The notes: generated by a model not told the origin, from the letters alone. A DNA stretch of 64,000 bases from an uncultured Bacilli bacterium (GCA_934168275.1 CAKPNA010000001.1:62001-126000); one strand, 5' to 3'. Positions 18,434 to 28,113 are shown, numbered from the stretch's first letter. Made by a program: numbers and translations.

Positions 18434-18962
18434 CTATCTTATTCACCTTAACCATTGCAGGACGTATTACTTTATCCTTATACATATAACCTTTCTGAAG
18501 TACCTCTAAAACGATACCATTTGGTTTATTCTTATCACAATCAGTCATAATTGCTTGGTGATAACTAGCATCAAATTCCATATCTTGAGCAAGTATCTCT
18601 TTTACTTCATACTTCTCTAATAAACTCTTAGTTTGGTTATAAACCATTTTTATACCTTCTAAAAATTTATTAGCATCTTCACTTATTGTATCTTTAACAA
18701 CAAGTGCTCTTTCAAAGTTATCAAGAATTGGTAAAAATCCCGTAACAATATCTTCATTAGCATACTTTAACATTCTTGATACTTCTTCTTCCCTTCTTCT
18801 TTTATAGTTTTGCAATTCTGCTTGATTTCTTAATAAAGATTCCTCTAATGTTTTAATTCTATTACCAAGTAAATCAATCTCTTGATTATTATTCTCTACT
18901 GCTTCTTCAATAGAAGTTTCTTTATTAATATTTTCTTTTTTCTCTTTCTTCTTATTTTCCAT
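18426..18962 (-). CDS. grpE: nucleotide exchange factor GrpE
   Basis: About 178 residues. A charged, Lys/Glu-rich N-terminus precedes a long coiled coil (LLGNRIKTLEESLLRNQAEL, NYKRRREEEVSRMLKYANED), then the core FLPILDNFERAL and the beta domain with FDASYHQAIM and VLEVLQKGYMYKDKVIRPAMVKV. It releases ADP from DnaK. Two in-frame ATGs exist; I prefer 18962 because AAAGGA directly touches the first one at 18968 and leaves normal spacing to the second. Confidence 0.95.
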   Translation of the reverse strand: MENKKKEKKENINKETSIEEAVENNNQEIDLLGNRIKTLEESLLRNQAELQNYKRRREEEVSRMLKYANEDIVTGFLPILDNFERALVVKDTISEDANKFLEGIKMVYNQTKSLLEKYEVKEILAQDMEFDASYHQAIMTDCDKNKPNGIVLEVLQKGYMYKDKVIRPAMVKVNKIDE

Positions 18963-18972
18963 ATTCATTCCT

Positions 18973-19965
18973 TTAACTATTATTTAAATTATCATTAATA
19001 TAATTAAGTAAAGTAATTACTCTATCGTATTCCATTCTTTTAGGACCTACAATAGCAATAGTACCTTCTTCACCATTATAATTATATTTTGTTTTAATTA
19101 CTGATACATCATCACTTAAATCATTCTCTGTTCCAATATAAATGTTAATACCATTCTTATCTTCACTCATTTCATTAATTAATGAAGCATCATCAAACTT
19201 ACTTAGTAATTGTTTAACTTTATCAATATTATTAAACTCTGGTTGTTTTAACATATTAGCTCTACCAACAAAGTGTACATCACTGGCTTTAGAAGTAAAC
19301 TCTGAAAAAGCATCATAGAAGGCATTATATAAAGTAGCATACTGTTTAACATATCTACTAATTACTGGTTTTACTTCATATTCTAGTTTTTCATTAATCT
19401 CATCAATAGGAGTATCTACTAATAACTTATTAATAAGCTCCACCGTCTTCGTTAATTCTTCACTAGATACATCGCCAATATTCATGTTTTTATATTCCAC
19501 ATGACCTTTATCAGTTATCAGCATCATTACTACTTTACCTTGTTCTAATGGAATAACTTCTACTTTCTTTAACCGATTATCTTTAGAACTATTCCCTAAC
19601 ACTACTGCTGTATAATTAGTTAATTCTGATATTAATTCAATGCTTTTCTTTATTGCATCACTTAGTTCTAACGAATTATTAGAAAATATTGTTTGTAATT
19701 TAAGCATATCTTCACCAGTTAAATCTTTTGGTTTCATCAAGTTTTCAACATAGTATCTATATCCAAGTTCACTAGGAGTTCTACCTGAAGCAAAATGATT
19801 TTTCTCCAAGTACCCTAAATCTTCTAGAATAACCATTTCATTTCTTATTGTTGCTGATGAACAATTAAGAAAATTACAAATACTATTTGAACTTACTGGT
19901 CTAGCTGATTTAATATACTCTTCCACAATAAATTTTAATATTTCTTTCTGTCTATTTGATATCAA
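18973..19965 (-). CDS. hrcA: heat-inducible transcription repressor HrcA
   Basis: 330 residues. The N-terminal winged helix reads ISNRQKEILKFIVEEYI..SNSICNFLNCSSATIRNEMVILEDLGYL, followed by the family stretch ASGRTPSELGYRYYV. The C-terminal GAF-like domain includes the ending IAIVGPKRMEYDRVI. It represses this operon by binding CIRCE. The likely start is TTG at 19965, seven bases after AAGGGAAGTG; no ATG fits the protein start better. Confidence 0.96.
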   Translation of the reverse strand: MISNRQKEILKFIVEEYIKSARPVSSNSICNFLNCSSATIRNEMVILEDLGYLEKNHFASGRTPSELGYRYYVENLMKPKDLTGEDMLKLQTIFSNNSLELSDAIKKSIELISELTNYTAVVLGNSSKDNRLKKVEVIPLEQGKVVMMLITDKGHVEYKNMNIGDVSSEELTKTVELINKLLVDTPIDEINEKLEYEVKPVISRYVKQYATLYNAFYDAFSEFTSKASDVHFVGRANMLKQPEFNNIDKVKQLLSKFDDASLINEMSEDKNGINIYIGTENDLSDDVSVIKTKYNYNGEEGTIAIVGPKRMEYDRVITLLNYINDNLNNS

Positions 19966-19978
19966 TATATCACTTCCC

Positions 19979-20005
19979 TTAGCAATACTATTTTACGATT
20001 GCTAA
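19979..20005 (-). promoter_or_regulatory. CIRCE-like operator 1 (downstream of promoter)
   Basis: TTAGCAATA - 9 bases - GATTGCTAA. The geometry is exactly that of CIRCE (TTAGCACTC-N9-GAGTGCTAA), but the inner bases differ. It lies between the start of transcription and the hrcA start and touches the ribosome site. Confidence 0.8.
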
Positions 20006-20009
20006 ATAA

Positions 20010-20038
20010 ATTATATGACAATCTTTTAGCAATGTCAA
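20010..20038 (-). promoter_or_regulatory. sigma-A promoter of the heat-shock operon
   Basis: A perfect TTGACA (20038-20033) and a perfect TATAAT (20015-20010) with a 17-base spacer. Confidence 0.9.
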
Positions 20039-20052
20039 CACTTTTCTGCTAA
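20026..20052 (-). promoter_or_regulatory. CIRCE-like operator 2 (overlaps the -35 box)
   Basis: TTAGCAATG - 9 bases - TTCTGCTAA, a more degenerate copy with the same 9-9-9 spacing. It covers the -35 box, so HrcA here could block polymerase binding directly. Confidence 0.65.
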
Positions 20053-20071
20053 ATATTTAAAAAAATAAAAA

Positions 20072-20096
20072 ATAGCTTAACTTTTCGTTAAACTAT
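20072..20096 (-). terminator. terminator behind the first LGQGKIR paralogue
   Basis: ATAGCTTAAC / GTTAAACTAT with one mismatch and a 5-base loop, followed by a T-rich run on the minus strand. It overlaps the stop codon. Confidence 0.7.
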
Positions 20097-20989
20097 CTTA
20101 TCTTGCCCTGTCCTAATGTTACAGTTTTATGCCTTTCTCTATCACTTAAAAGTACATTATACCAAGGATTATTTTTATTAACCCTAAATGCCATTAAAGT
20201 TTCCATAAATTCTCTTTCACTTTGTAATAATGAAAATGATCTAAATGAAACATAAGCATCTAGTAAATTTAAAAAATACACGTTATCCCTTAAAGATACA
20301 CCACTACAATTTACAATATCACTTGGTCTCGTTATAGTGATTGTATCATATATTAATAAAAAGTTATCATTAATTATTGAATTTATTAAATCTTTCCAAG
20401 AACTTTCAACATAATATGATGAAATATTTTTTAGCGATGCTTCTAAATCCGCTGTTAAATAAATAGATTTAGCAATACGATAATAATTATCTAACAAAGA
20501 TTCTTCAATAGTTGCTCCTTTAGTATATACTAAAGAATACTTATAATAAGATATTTTTTTTCTAACTGCTAATTTATCTACTTGAGATAAATACTCATCA
20601 ACAAATGATAATTGAATATTTGTAAATTCTCCATTAACAATATTTTCAGCCCCCATTCGTTGTCTACGAGTATCATCTATAAGATTAGATAATACTAACC
20701 TGTCATTACATAAAATATTAAGTCTAGAAATAACTTTATCATAATTTATATCATCAAAATTACATTCTAAAAATGATACATAAAATGATGAAGTAGCCTC
20801 TTTCAATTCTTCAACGCTTAATATATCTAATATTTCATTTTGTCCCTTAATAGCATTTTTTAATAAACTAATAAGATTAGTAAACTCTTCTCCATATTTT
20901 TTTTCAGCCTCTAATTGACTTAAACTCCTATAATAATTGAAGATTTCTACTTCAACATTTAATAAAATAATTATTTTTTCATTTTTCAT
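20093..20989 (-). CDS. uncharacterised protein, LGQGKIR paralogue A
   Basis: About 298 residues, start taken at the ATG at 20989 with GGAGAG seven bases upstream. It is a mostly helical cytoplasmic protein with no signal or membrane segment. It is a clear paralogue of the gene next upstream. Shared blocks are YYRSLSQLEAEKKYGEEFTN (here) and YYKQLCQKEIMKQYGPDFTS (next), NIQLSFVDEYLSQ, YYKYSLVY, SIYLTADLEA, and the nearly identical C-terminus LSDRERHKTVTLGQGKIR. I do not recognise the family. The strict conservation of the last ~18 residues suggests a binding or recognition tail. Confidence 0.65.
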   Translation of the reverse strand: MKNEKIIILLNVEVEIFNYYRSLSQLEAEKKYGEEFTNLISLLKNAIKGQNEILDILSVEELKEATSSFYVSFLECNFDDINYDKVISRLNILCNDRLVLSNLIDDTRRQRMGAENIVNGEFTNIQLSFVDEYLSQVDKLAVRKKISYYKYSLVYTKGATIEESLLDNYYRIAKSIYLTADLEASLKNISSYYVESSWKDLINSIINDNFLLIYDTITITRPSDIVNCSGVSLRDNVYFLNLLDAYVSFRSFSLLQSEREFMETLMAFRVNKNNPWYNVLLSDRERHKTVTLGQGKIR

Positions 20990-21045
20990 ATAACTTCTCT
21001 CCAAATTAATGAAATATAATATTCTAAATATATAATAGCAAACTA

Positions 21046-21930
21046 TTACCTTATCTTGCCCTGTCCTAATGTAATAGTTTTATGTCTTTCTCTATCACTT
21101 AAAAATACTTTATACCAAGGACTATCTTCCTTTACTCCAAACTTATTAAGAGTCTCTATAAAATCTTTATCATCTAAAGCTAGTAAATCCGCTCTAAAAC
21201 AAATACTAGTTCTTACTAAATCTTGACCATAAAAGCTATCACAAGCAACATCTTCCGGATCTACTGTTAAAACTAACCTATATGCCCTTGATTGACTACT
21301 ATCTAACGTTTTATGTGCAATTTCTTTCTTACTAGCATCAATATACCTAGCCGGAATATTTTTTACTTTTGCTTCTAAATATGATGTTAAATAAATAGAA
21401 CGTTCTGTATGATAATAACGATTAATTAACTCTTCTTCAATTCCTGTACCCATAACATATATTAAATAATACTTATATTCACATAATATCTTTCTTAAAC
21501 TTAAATTATTAGTTTGTGATAAATATTCATCAATAAATGATAACTGAATATTAACAGACTCTCCCATCGCAATATACTTAGCACTCATCAGTTCTTTATT
21601 TGCAATAAAAAGCCCATCTTCAGCACTTTTTGATACTAACTTACTAGTACTTAAAATACTTAATCTAGACATAATATTACTAGTATCTACTTCTTTTTCA
21701 CAATATTTTAAACGTTCTTGAAATCCATTACCATCAGCATTAACCAACTCAATAATATTTAATGTATTTAGTATCCTATTCTGTTCTTCAATAGCAGTCT
21801 TTAATAACCCAATAAGACTAGTAAAATCCGGTCCATATTGTTTCATAATCTCTTTCTGACATAATTGCTTATAATACCTAGAAATAATTACTTCAACACG
21901 TACTAAACTCATTATTTTATCAGTATCCAT
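21046..21930 (-). CDS. uncharacterised protein, LGQGKIR paralogue B
   Basis: 294 residues and the upstream partner of the tandem pair. Blocks shared with paralogue A are NIQLSFIDEYLSQTNNLSLR, YKYYLIY, RSIYLTSYLEAKVKNI and the end SDRERHKTITLGQGKIR. The middle portions have diverged much more than the N- and C-terminal parts. There is a GGGGGATT ribosome site before the ATG. The 56-base gap between the two stop/start regions suggests co-transcription. Function unknown. Confidence 0.65.
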   Translation of the reverse strand: MDTDKIMSLVRVEVIISRYYKQLCQKEIMKQYGPDFTSLIGLLKTAIEEQNRILNTLNIIELVNADGNGFQERLKYCEKEVDTSNIMSRLSILSTSKLVSKSAEDGLFIANKELMSAKYIAMGESVNIQLSFIDEYLSQTNNLSLRKILCEYKYYLIYVMGTGIEEELINRYYHTERSIYLTSYLEAKVKNIPARYIDASKKEIAHKTLDSSQSRAYRLVLTVDPEDVACDSFYGQDLVRTSICFRADLLALDDKDFIETLNKFGVKEDSPWYKVFLSDRERHKTITLGQGKIR

Positions 21931-21995
21931 AATAATCCCCCTTAACGATGATGTATTATAGCATAAACAAACGTATGTGTCAACTATAAAATAAA

Positions 21996-22019
21996 AAGAG
22001 CTATATCTCTATAACTCTT
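21996..22019 (-). terminator. terminator behind tsf
   Basis: AAGAG-c-TATA / TATA-a-CTCTT stem with a small loop, followed on the minus strand by TTTTTATTTT. Confidence 0.75.
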
Positions 22020-22025
22020 AACATA

Positions 22026-22895
22026 TTATCCATTAATTTGTTTCATAACTTCATCAGCAAAGTTTTCTTCTCTTTTTTCCATTCCTTCGCCAACTTCATA
22101 TCTAACAAACTTAAGAATTTCACTTTTATTATTTTCAACATATTTAGATACTTTTGTCTTATTTTCTTTAATAAATCCTTGATCTACTAAACATACTTCT
22201 TCAAAATATTTATTAAGTCTACCATTAACAATCATATCTATCTTGTTTTCTGCAAGCCCTTCATTAACTGCAGTTTCTTTTAAAATAGTTCTTTCTTTTT
22301 CTACTACTTCACTAGGTACTACTTCTCTATTTAAATATAATGGATGCATAGCAGCTACTTGCATAGCAACATCTTTAGCAACTTCTTCATTACTTGTTAA
22401 TAATGTTAAAGCAACTATTTTACCTCCCATATGAGAATATGTACCAAATACTTCACTATCTTTCTTTTCAATTACTTCAAATCTTCTGAAAGATAATTTT
22501 TCTCCAATAGTAGATATTTTCTCAACTATTAATTCTTCAATAGTCTTAACATCTACTGTTAATTTAGAAGCTTCTTCTACAGTTTTAGCATCACTATCTA
22601 AAACAGTATCAGCAATTATATTAATAAGATTCTTAAACTCTTCATTTTTAGCAACGAAATCAGTTTCAGAATTTAATTCAAGAATTATAGCTTTATTACC
22701 TTTTACTTTAGCTAAAGCAAGACCTTCAGCAGCTATTCTACTAGATTTCTTAGCAGCTTTAGATATGCCTTTTTCTCTTAACCAAGTAATTGCTTCTTCC
22801 ATATTACCATTTGATTCTTCTAATGCTTTCTTGCAATCTAACATTCCAGCACCAGTTGTCTCTCTTAGTTCTTTTACCATACTTGCACTAATCAT
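22026..22895 (-). CDS. tsf: translation elongation factor Ts
   Basis: 289 residues. The UBA-like N-terminus reads MVKELRETTGAGMLDCKKAL and contains the TDFV-type exchange motif ELNSETDFVAKNEEF (~residues 73-87). Two core subdomains with HMGGKIVAL and AMHPLYL follow. It is the nucleotide exchange factor of EF-Tu. It lies 19 bases after rpsB in the usual rpsB-tsf order and ends at a terminator. Confidence 0.97.
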   Translation of the reverse strand: MISASMVKELRETTGAGMLDCKKALEESNGNMEEAITWLREKGISKAAKKSSRIAAEGLALAKVKGNKAIILELNSETDFVAKNEEFKNLINIIADTVLDSDAKTVEEASKLTVDVKTIEELIVEKISTIGEKLSFRRFEVIEKKDSEVFGTYSHMGGKIVALTLLTSNEEVAKDVAMQVAAMHPLYLNREVVPSEVVEKERTILKETAVNEGLAENKIDMIVNGRLNKYFEEVCLVDQGFIKENKTKVSKYVENNKSEILKFVRYEVGEGMEKREENFADEVMKQING

Positions 22896-22914
22896 AAAAC
22901 GCTCCTCTCTTCTT

Positions 22915-23883
22915 TTATTTTAAAGCATCAATTAGTTCTTCTTTTTTTAATTTTGAATAACCTTTAATTTCTTTCTTCTTAGCAAGTTCACGAAGTTCAC
23001 TTACTGTTAGAATAGTTAAGTCAATCTTTGTTTCATTATTAACTGCTACTTCTGGCTTTTCAACAACAGTTTCAGTTTTAACTTCTTTTCTTACTTTTTT
23101 GTCAAATTTCTTTTCGTTATTCTTTTCAGTTCTGTCATTATTTTTTTCAAAGTTTCTTACTTGTTTTTTAGATTCATCTTCAGTTACATAGTCAACTACT
23201 TCTTTTCCAGTAGCTTCGGCGATAGCATTTGTTAAAGCTCCTAATACTACTTTAATTGATTTAACAGCATCATCATTTCCTGGTATTACATAATCAATAT
23301 TATCAGGATCACAGTTAGTATCAATTAATCCAAATACTGGAATACCTAACTTATTAGCTTCCCTAATAGCATTATATTCCTTAGTTGAATCTACAATAAT
23401 AACTGCTTGTGGTAATTTATCCATATCTCTAATACCACATAAGTTCTTATTTAACTTATCATACTCTTTCTTTAAATCAATTACTTCTTTTTTAGGTAAT
23501 TTTTCAAAAGTTCCGTCTTCTTCCATCTTTTCGATTTCTGCTAAACGATAAACTCTCTTTCTTATTGTTCTGAAGTTAGTTAATGTTCCACCTAACCATC
23601 TTTCAGTCATATAATACATACCTGTTCTAGTTGCTTCTTCAATACAAACATCAGATGCTTGTTTCTTAGTACCTACATATAGTACCTTTCCACCATCTTC
23701 AACTATTTTCTTTAAAGCATTATATGCTCTTTCAAGTGAATCTTGTGTTTTTTGTAAGTCCATGATATAAATATCATCTCTTGTAGAGTAAATATACTCT
23801 TTCATTTTCGGATTCCATCTTTTAGTCTGATGACCAAATTGAACTCCACCTTCTAGTAAATAACTCATTGCTACTACTGACAT
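22915..23883 (-). CDS. rpsB: 30S ribosomal protein S2 with C-terminal Rho-N/SAP-like extension
   Basis: 322 residues, ~70-90 longer than typical S2. The S2 core is clear: [96 protein letters not shown]. After residue ~235 comes a Lys/Glu/Asn-rich linker and then a ~33-residue terminal module ([20 protein letters not shown], then [10 protein letters not shown]). It has the two-helix pattern of Rho-N/SAP-like nucleic-acid-binding motifs. It is first gene of the rpsB-tsf operon, with strong AGGAGG. Confidence 0.96.
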   Translation of the reverse strand: MSVVAMSYLLEGGVQFGHQTKRWNPKMKEYIYSTRDDIYIMDLQKTQDSLERAYNALKKIVEDGGKVLYVGTKKQASDVCIEEATRTGMYYMTERWLGGTLTNFRTIRKRVYRLAEIEKMEEDGTFEKLPKKEVIDLKKEYDKLNKNLCGIRDMDKLPQAVIIVDSTKEYNAIREANKLGIPVFGLIDTNCDPDNIDYVIPGNDDAVKSIKVVLGALTNAIAEATGKEVVDYVTEDESKKQVRNFEKNNDRTEKNNEKKFDKKVRKEVKTETVVEKPEVAVNNETKIDLTILTVSELRELAKKKEIKGYSKLKKEELIDALK

Positions 23884-24052
23884 ATTTTTTTCCTCCTTTT
23901 GTTTTTTCTTCCAAATATCTCTTCTCTATATACCACTTATTTATAAATAAGCACTAGATATATAAATCAATATTTGTGCTAATTTAAGAAAAGCCATTAA
24001 TAATATATCATAAATTAGTCAATAATACAAATGTTTTTTATTATAAAATTCA
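23884..24052 (-). promoter_or_regulatory. rpsB leader region
   Basis: Non-coding 5' region of rpsB. It contains the perfect 16-base palindrome CTTATTTATAAATAAG (23936-23951) and further complementary segments. Firmicute rpsB leaders are often structured for autoregulation by S2. I could not match a specific published structure. A TTGACT element near 24021-24016 is a possible -35 box. Confidence 0.45.
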
Positions 24053-24086
24053 AAAAACTCATCTCTATATTAAGAAATGAGTTTTT
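24053..24086 (-). terminator. terminator behind the first giant glycine-rich gene
   Basis: AAAAACTCAT / ATGAGTTTTT, 10-bp stem and 14-base loop, with a T-run on the minus strand, directly after the stop codon. Confidence 0.75.
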
Positions 24087-24088
24087 AA

Positions 24089-27000
24089 CTATCTTGTATT
24101 TCTTATTATAACTATACCTGAGCCGCCTGAAGCTCCAGAACCCCTGTTTCCATATGATGTACTACTGCTTCCACAAGCACTGCCTCCACCACCGCCTCCG
24201 GATCCTGTATTAGCTGTACCGGCACTGCCACCATAAGCTCCAGATGTAACATAACTATTACTTGATGTACTCCATGTATAACTGCAACCTTTGCCACCCG
24301 TTCCACCGCCATCGGCTCCACCAGAACCAGGAGCAGGTGCAAAACCTCCTATATTAACACTAACACCATGGCCTCCAGAGCCACCACCGGCACCATATCG
24401 TTTATTGCCTGTTTCATTAAATTCATAATTACCATCAGTGCTATCTTTCGAACCATAACTATCTCCAGCACCTCCGGCTTTAACTATAACACTCGATGCT
24501 CCATAATAACTTGTTTGACCAGATAGTCTTCCAGCACCGCCAGCACCATATGGTATTGGTATTACAAAGCCATCAGTAAAATATGGTGCAGATGCCGAAC
24601 CACCCGCTAAAGCCGTAAAATATGCCGTTCCATTTAATCCAAATGAACTATTAGCCTTACTGTCACCAACAACAATAGAATAACTATTTCCAGAAGAAGC
24701 CGGGAATTTCGTAACAGTTATAGCGGCTCCGCCACCGCCTCCGCCTCCGCCGAAGCTATTATTACCAATGTAAGCACTACCGGTCGCACCACTACCACCG
24801 CCACCAACAACGAATATATCTATTCCACTACTAATTCCCGTATTATCACTAAATGTAAGTGTCCCTGAAGATAAAAACCTAATCTTCCAATTACCAACAT
24901 ATGTTGAAGGACTACTTATTACATTATTACTATCATCAACAATTTCATAATTACCTGTATATGTAAATGCAGGTATGCTTCGTTTTACTAAATTAACACT
25001 TATTTGCTTATTTGATACATTCCCTGCCCCATCTTTAAACCATACATAATAAGTACCTGATGAACTTAAACTTGATATTTTGCCAAAATAATTTATTGGT
25101 TTATCATAAGTCCATGTTGGTTGAGTAGTACTACTCTGATTAATACCATAGGCAATTAAGCCACTTTCACTATCATTGCCAGCTGAAACAACATAACTAG
25201 TAGCACCTTGTTCATTAGTATATATTACTGTTGCATAACTTACGTACCAAATAAGTGGTGCTGATGTTGTTGGTGTTGAACCTCCTGAAAGATAAAAGTA
25301 ATTTGTTGTATGAAATGTCCCTGATGATCCACATTTTAATCGAAAGACATATTCAGCCCAATTACCAGTTCCGGCTTGAGAAGTTAACCATGTATATGTT
25401 GGATTATCACCCATGGCATTACTATTAAAATTAATATTATATCCTTTAGGTATTTTGGCGACAATTCTTGTTATATATTCACCATTAGCAGTACTATCCG
25501 TGTTCCAAGTAAATCCACCATGTCCAGGGCTAGCCGAACCAGTAGTTTTAATTGTTAATCCATACCCTGATGAACTTTCTGATACAGATGTTCTTTCTAC
25601 CGTAACATTACCATTGCCTAAGTTGTTATATAGGTAAGTTCCATTTACTCCCGAAGCAAAATCAGGATCTGTATATAACATTTTACCTATATATGTTGAC
25701 ACACTAGGAGCTTGTTTATCTATTTTATCAATACTTATTGTCTTAACTGCACCATTACCAACTGTATCACATGCATATATTGTATATGTACCATTTTCTA
25801 CTACTCTTATTTGATTATTACTAATATCTGTTCCACCACCATTTTCAAAATAAGAAACGCTTTGACTTCCTGTAGCATACTTCAAAGAAGCTACGCCATC
25901 AATAGCATCCTCCGCTGAAACATCAATTAAATAAAATGTTGAATACATCTCTCTACCATATAATTTAAAATTTCTTATTCTAACGGTTGGCATTGAATAA
26001 CTACTACCGGTTAAAAATGAGAACTCTAAATATTTAGAACCAAAGCCATTCCATCCGTTCCAAGAGATATCATTAGTCCAAGTATTTAATGAAGACTTAG
26101 TAGAAAAACCATTAGAGGCATACCCATTTGATGAAACAACTGATGCATAATTTTCATCGCGATAATTTACTCCTGCATGTATACCACCATTAGGAGTATA
26201 TTCACTAGCAGCACCTGTAGTATAACCATCAAATGTTGTCCACCATTCTCCTTTGTTCACCATGTAATATCCACTATATGCTGAAGATGAATTATTTGGT
26301 AGTTCTAATATTCCATTAGAAATTGTTGCCCCACTATTAGTTGTCCATCCATCAAATCCTTCTTTATATGTTTTCTTAGATAAAGTTATTGTTGGAGGAG
26401 TTGTATCTTTAAAATAAGCATATAAAGTATGATTGTTAGTATTAGTCATTACAGTATTCTCATCTACTTTAATACCTGTACCATTTTCTCCAGTATACCA
26501 ACCATCAAATGTATAACCATCTTTAGTAGGTGTTGGTAAAGAATTATACTTAGTATTATATATAACATTATAACTACCACTATTTATTAAAGTTATTTTA
26601 GCAGCACCATTACCGCTTTTAGCATAGTTAGCAATTGCTGCAGACGAAGTATTGGTTGTTGTATAAGTTTTAGTATCAGTGGCATCGGAAGTTGTACAGT
26701 TATAGCAATACATATATTTATTAGTAAGTAGTGAATTACCTATATAACCTGAACCGCCGGAACCATAACCGCCACCGCCGATTTTAGCACCACCACCAAA
26801 ATAACCACCACCGCCACCGGCACAATCGTTGCTTTCACAATTACCACCTTGGCCAAAAGAGCCGTCATAGCTTCCTACACCACCGCCTGTTTGTGTAGCA
26901 CCACTAACAGACTCCGAATTATAAATACCATCAACGCCTTGATATCCACCACCGGATCCTGGTGCTTTACTATAGCCATTACAACACTGATCAGAGCCAC

Positions 27001-28099
27001 CACCACCGCCGGCTACTATCAATATCTTTTCTCTTAAAGATGATAACGTCGATAATATCCCACTAACAGTAGCAATATGTGTAGCGCCACCACCGGAAGC
27101 ACCTCCTCTATTATCAGAATAAGAATACCCTTTTCCTCCACCATTATATCCACCGGCTAATATAGTACTAGCAGATGAGGTTGTTAATCCGGCACCGCCA
27201 ACATTGACATATAATGAAGTATCTTTTACTAAACTTATATTACCAACTGAATAACCACCGTAACCTATCGTGCTCGTTCCTCCTGCTATCTTCACTCCCC
27301 CTTGAGCTCCCCATGCTTCTAATTTATATGTACCAGTATAAGGAACTGTATAAGTATGCTCTTTAGGTTCTGTATAAGTAGTTTCTACTACACCACCGGC
27401 CAAATTCAAATTAACTTGTACTTTAATTGGTTCAAATACTACTTCACAACTTATATTACTTGTTATATTAGATATAGTTAATATATTATCTACTACTGTA
27501 CCATTACATGTAGTTGATTTATATTGATATCCTGTATTAGGTACAATATTATATTTAACTGTACCAGCATTGGCTGATAATTTAATATTAGGTTTTACTT
27601 TACCATAGGTATTATTATTAGATTTAACTATTGCCTTATAGTATACTCCTTTATTAATAGCAGTTGCATTACTAGGTAAAGATATAGTTTCATTTTCAAA
27701 ACCTACTAAATCTTTAATACTAACTGTTATATCAGTACTACTATTATTTTGAATAAACACTTTAATTAGATTAGTATTATTGCTATTTAAGATTCCACTT
27801 GCTTCAGTATCACTTATATTTATTATACTAATATTAGAATTTGTTCCCTCTAAATAAAGTAAATAAGACATATTAAACTCATTAGGATTACTTATTTTGA
27901 TATCGACTATTTTGCTGTCATAACTAGGTATTAATATATCTCTATTAGTGCGATCACCTAAAACTATATTAAATAAGTAGTCAGCTTTGCTACTATTGCC
28001 TTCCGTAATAGTACTATCAACTGCAAATGTTCCTATTAGAGATACTACTCCTATTATAAATATTAAAAATAATCCTATATATATTGTTCTTTTCTTCAT
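24089..28099 (-). CDS. giant surface protein with ALK-type and other glycine-rich domains
   Basis: ~1336 residues from the ATG at 28099 (AGGTGG eight bases upstream). Layout: signal helix (KRTIYIGLFLIFIIGVVSLI) with TFAVDSTI behind it, in the style of TasA/CalY precursors; an N-terminal beta domain; ~245-500 a glycine-rich domain like that of ALK/LTK receptors (YTVPYTGTYKLEAWGAQGG, GGGGGSDQCCNGYS, GGYFGGGAKIGGGGYGSGG); ~510-565 an InlB B-type repeat (KDGYTFDGWYTGENGTG); two jelly-roll-like segments alternating with Ig-like ones (CDTVGNGAVKTISIDK, WFKDGAGNVSNKQISV); ~1040-1336 a second glycine-rich domain ending GGSGIVIIRNT. No LPxTG motif. Exported, probably adhesive. Expression is subject to the G10 leader upstream. 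Confidence 0.8.
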   Translation of the reverse strand: MKKRTIYIGLFLIFIIGVVSLIGTFAVDSTITEGNSSKADYLFNIVLGDRTNRDILIPSYDSKIVDIKISNPNEFNMSYLLYLEGTNSNISIINISDTEASGILNSNNTNLIKVFIQNNSSTDITVSIKDLVGFENETISLPSNATAINKGVYYKAIVKSNNNTYGKVKPNIKLSANAGTVKYNIVPNTGYQYKSTTCNGTVVDNILTISNITSNISCEVVFEPIKVQVNLNLAGGVVETTYTEPKEHTYTVPYTGTYKLEAWGAQGGVKIAGGTSTIGYGGYSVGNISLVKDTSLYVNVGGAGLTTSSASTILAGGYNGGGKGYSYSDNRGGASGGGATHIATVSGILSTLSSLREKILIVAGGGGGSDQCCNGYSKAPGSGGGYQGVDGIYNSESVSGATQTGGGVGSYDGSFGQGGNCESNDCAGGGGGYFGGGAKIGGGGYGSGGSGYIGNSLLTNKYMYCYNCTTSDATDTKTYTTTNTSSAAIANYAKSGNGAAKITLINSGSYNVIYNTKYNSLPTPTKDGYTFDGWYTGENGTGIKVDENTVMTNTNNHTLYAYFKDTTPPTITLSKKTYKEGFDGWTTNSGATISNGILELPNNSSSAYSGYYMVNKGEWWTTFDGYTTGAASEYTPNGGIHAGVNYRDENYASVVSSNGYASNGFSTKSSLNTWTNDISWNGWNGFGSKYLEFSFLTGSSYSMPTVRIRNFKLYGREMYSTFYLIDVSAEDAIDGVASLKYATGSQSVSYFENGGGTDISNNQIRVVENGTYTIYACDTVGNGAVKTISIDKIDKQAPSVSTYIGKMLYTDPDFASGVNGTYLYNNLGNGNVTVERTSVSESSSGYGLTIKTTGSASPGHGGFTWNTDSTANGEYITRIVAKIPKGYNINFNSNAMGDNPTYTWLTSQAGTGNWAEYVFRLKCGSSGTFHTTNYFYLSGGSTPTTSAPLIWYVSYATVIYTNEQGATSYVVSAGNDSESGLIAYGINQSSTTQPTWTYDKPINYFGKISSLSSSGTYYVWFKDGAGNVSNKQISVNLVKRSIPAFTYTGNYEIVDDSNNVISSPSTYVGNWKIRFLSSGTLTFSDNTGISSGIDIFVVGGGGSGATGSAYIGNNSFGGGGGGGGAAITVTKFPASSGNSYSIVVGDSKANSSFGLNGTAYFTALAGGSASAPYFTDGFVIPIPYGAGGAGRLSGQTSYYGASSVIVKAGGAGDSYGSKDSTDGNYEFNETGNKRYGAGGGSGGHGVSVNIGGFAPAPGSGGADGGGTGGKGCSYTWSTSSNSYVTSGAYGGSAGTANTGSGGGGGGSACGSSSTSYGNRGSGASGGSGIVIIRNTR

Positions 28100-28113
28100 A
28101 TACAGCACCACCT

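Noticed and set aside
24089..28099. Collagen-like protein
   Set aside because: The glycines are in clusters and not in a regular Gly-X-Y period.
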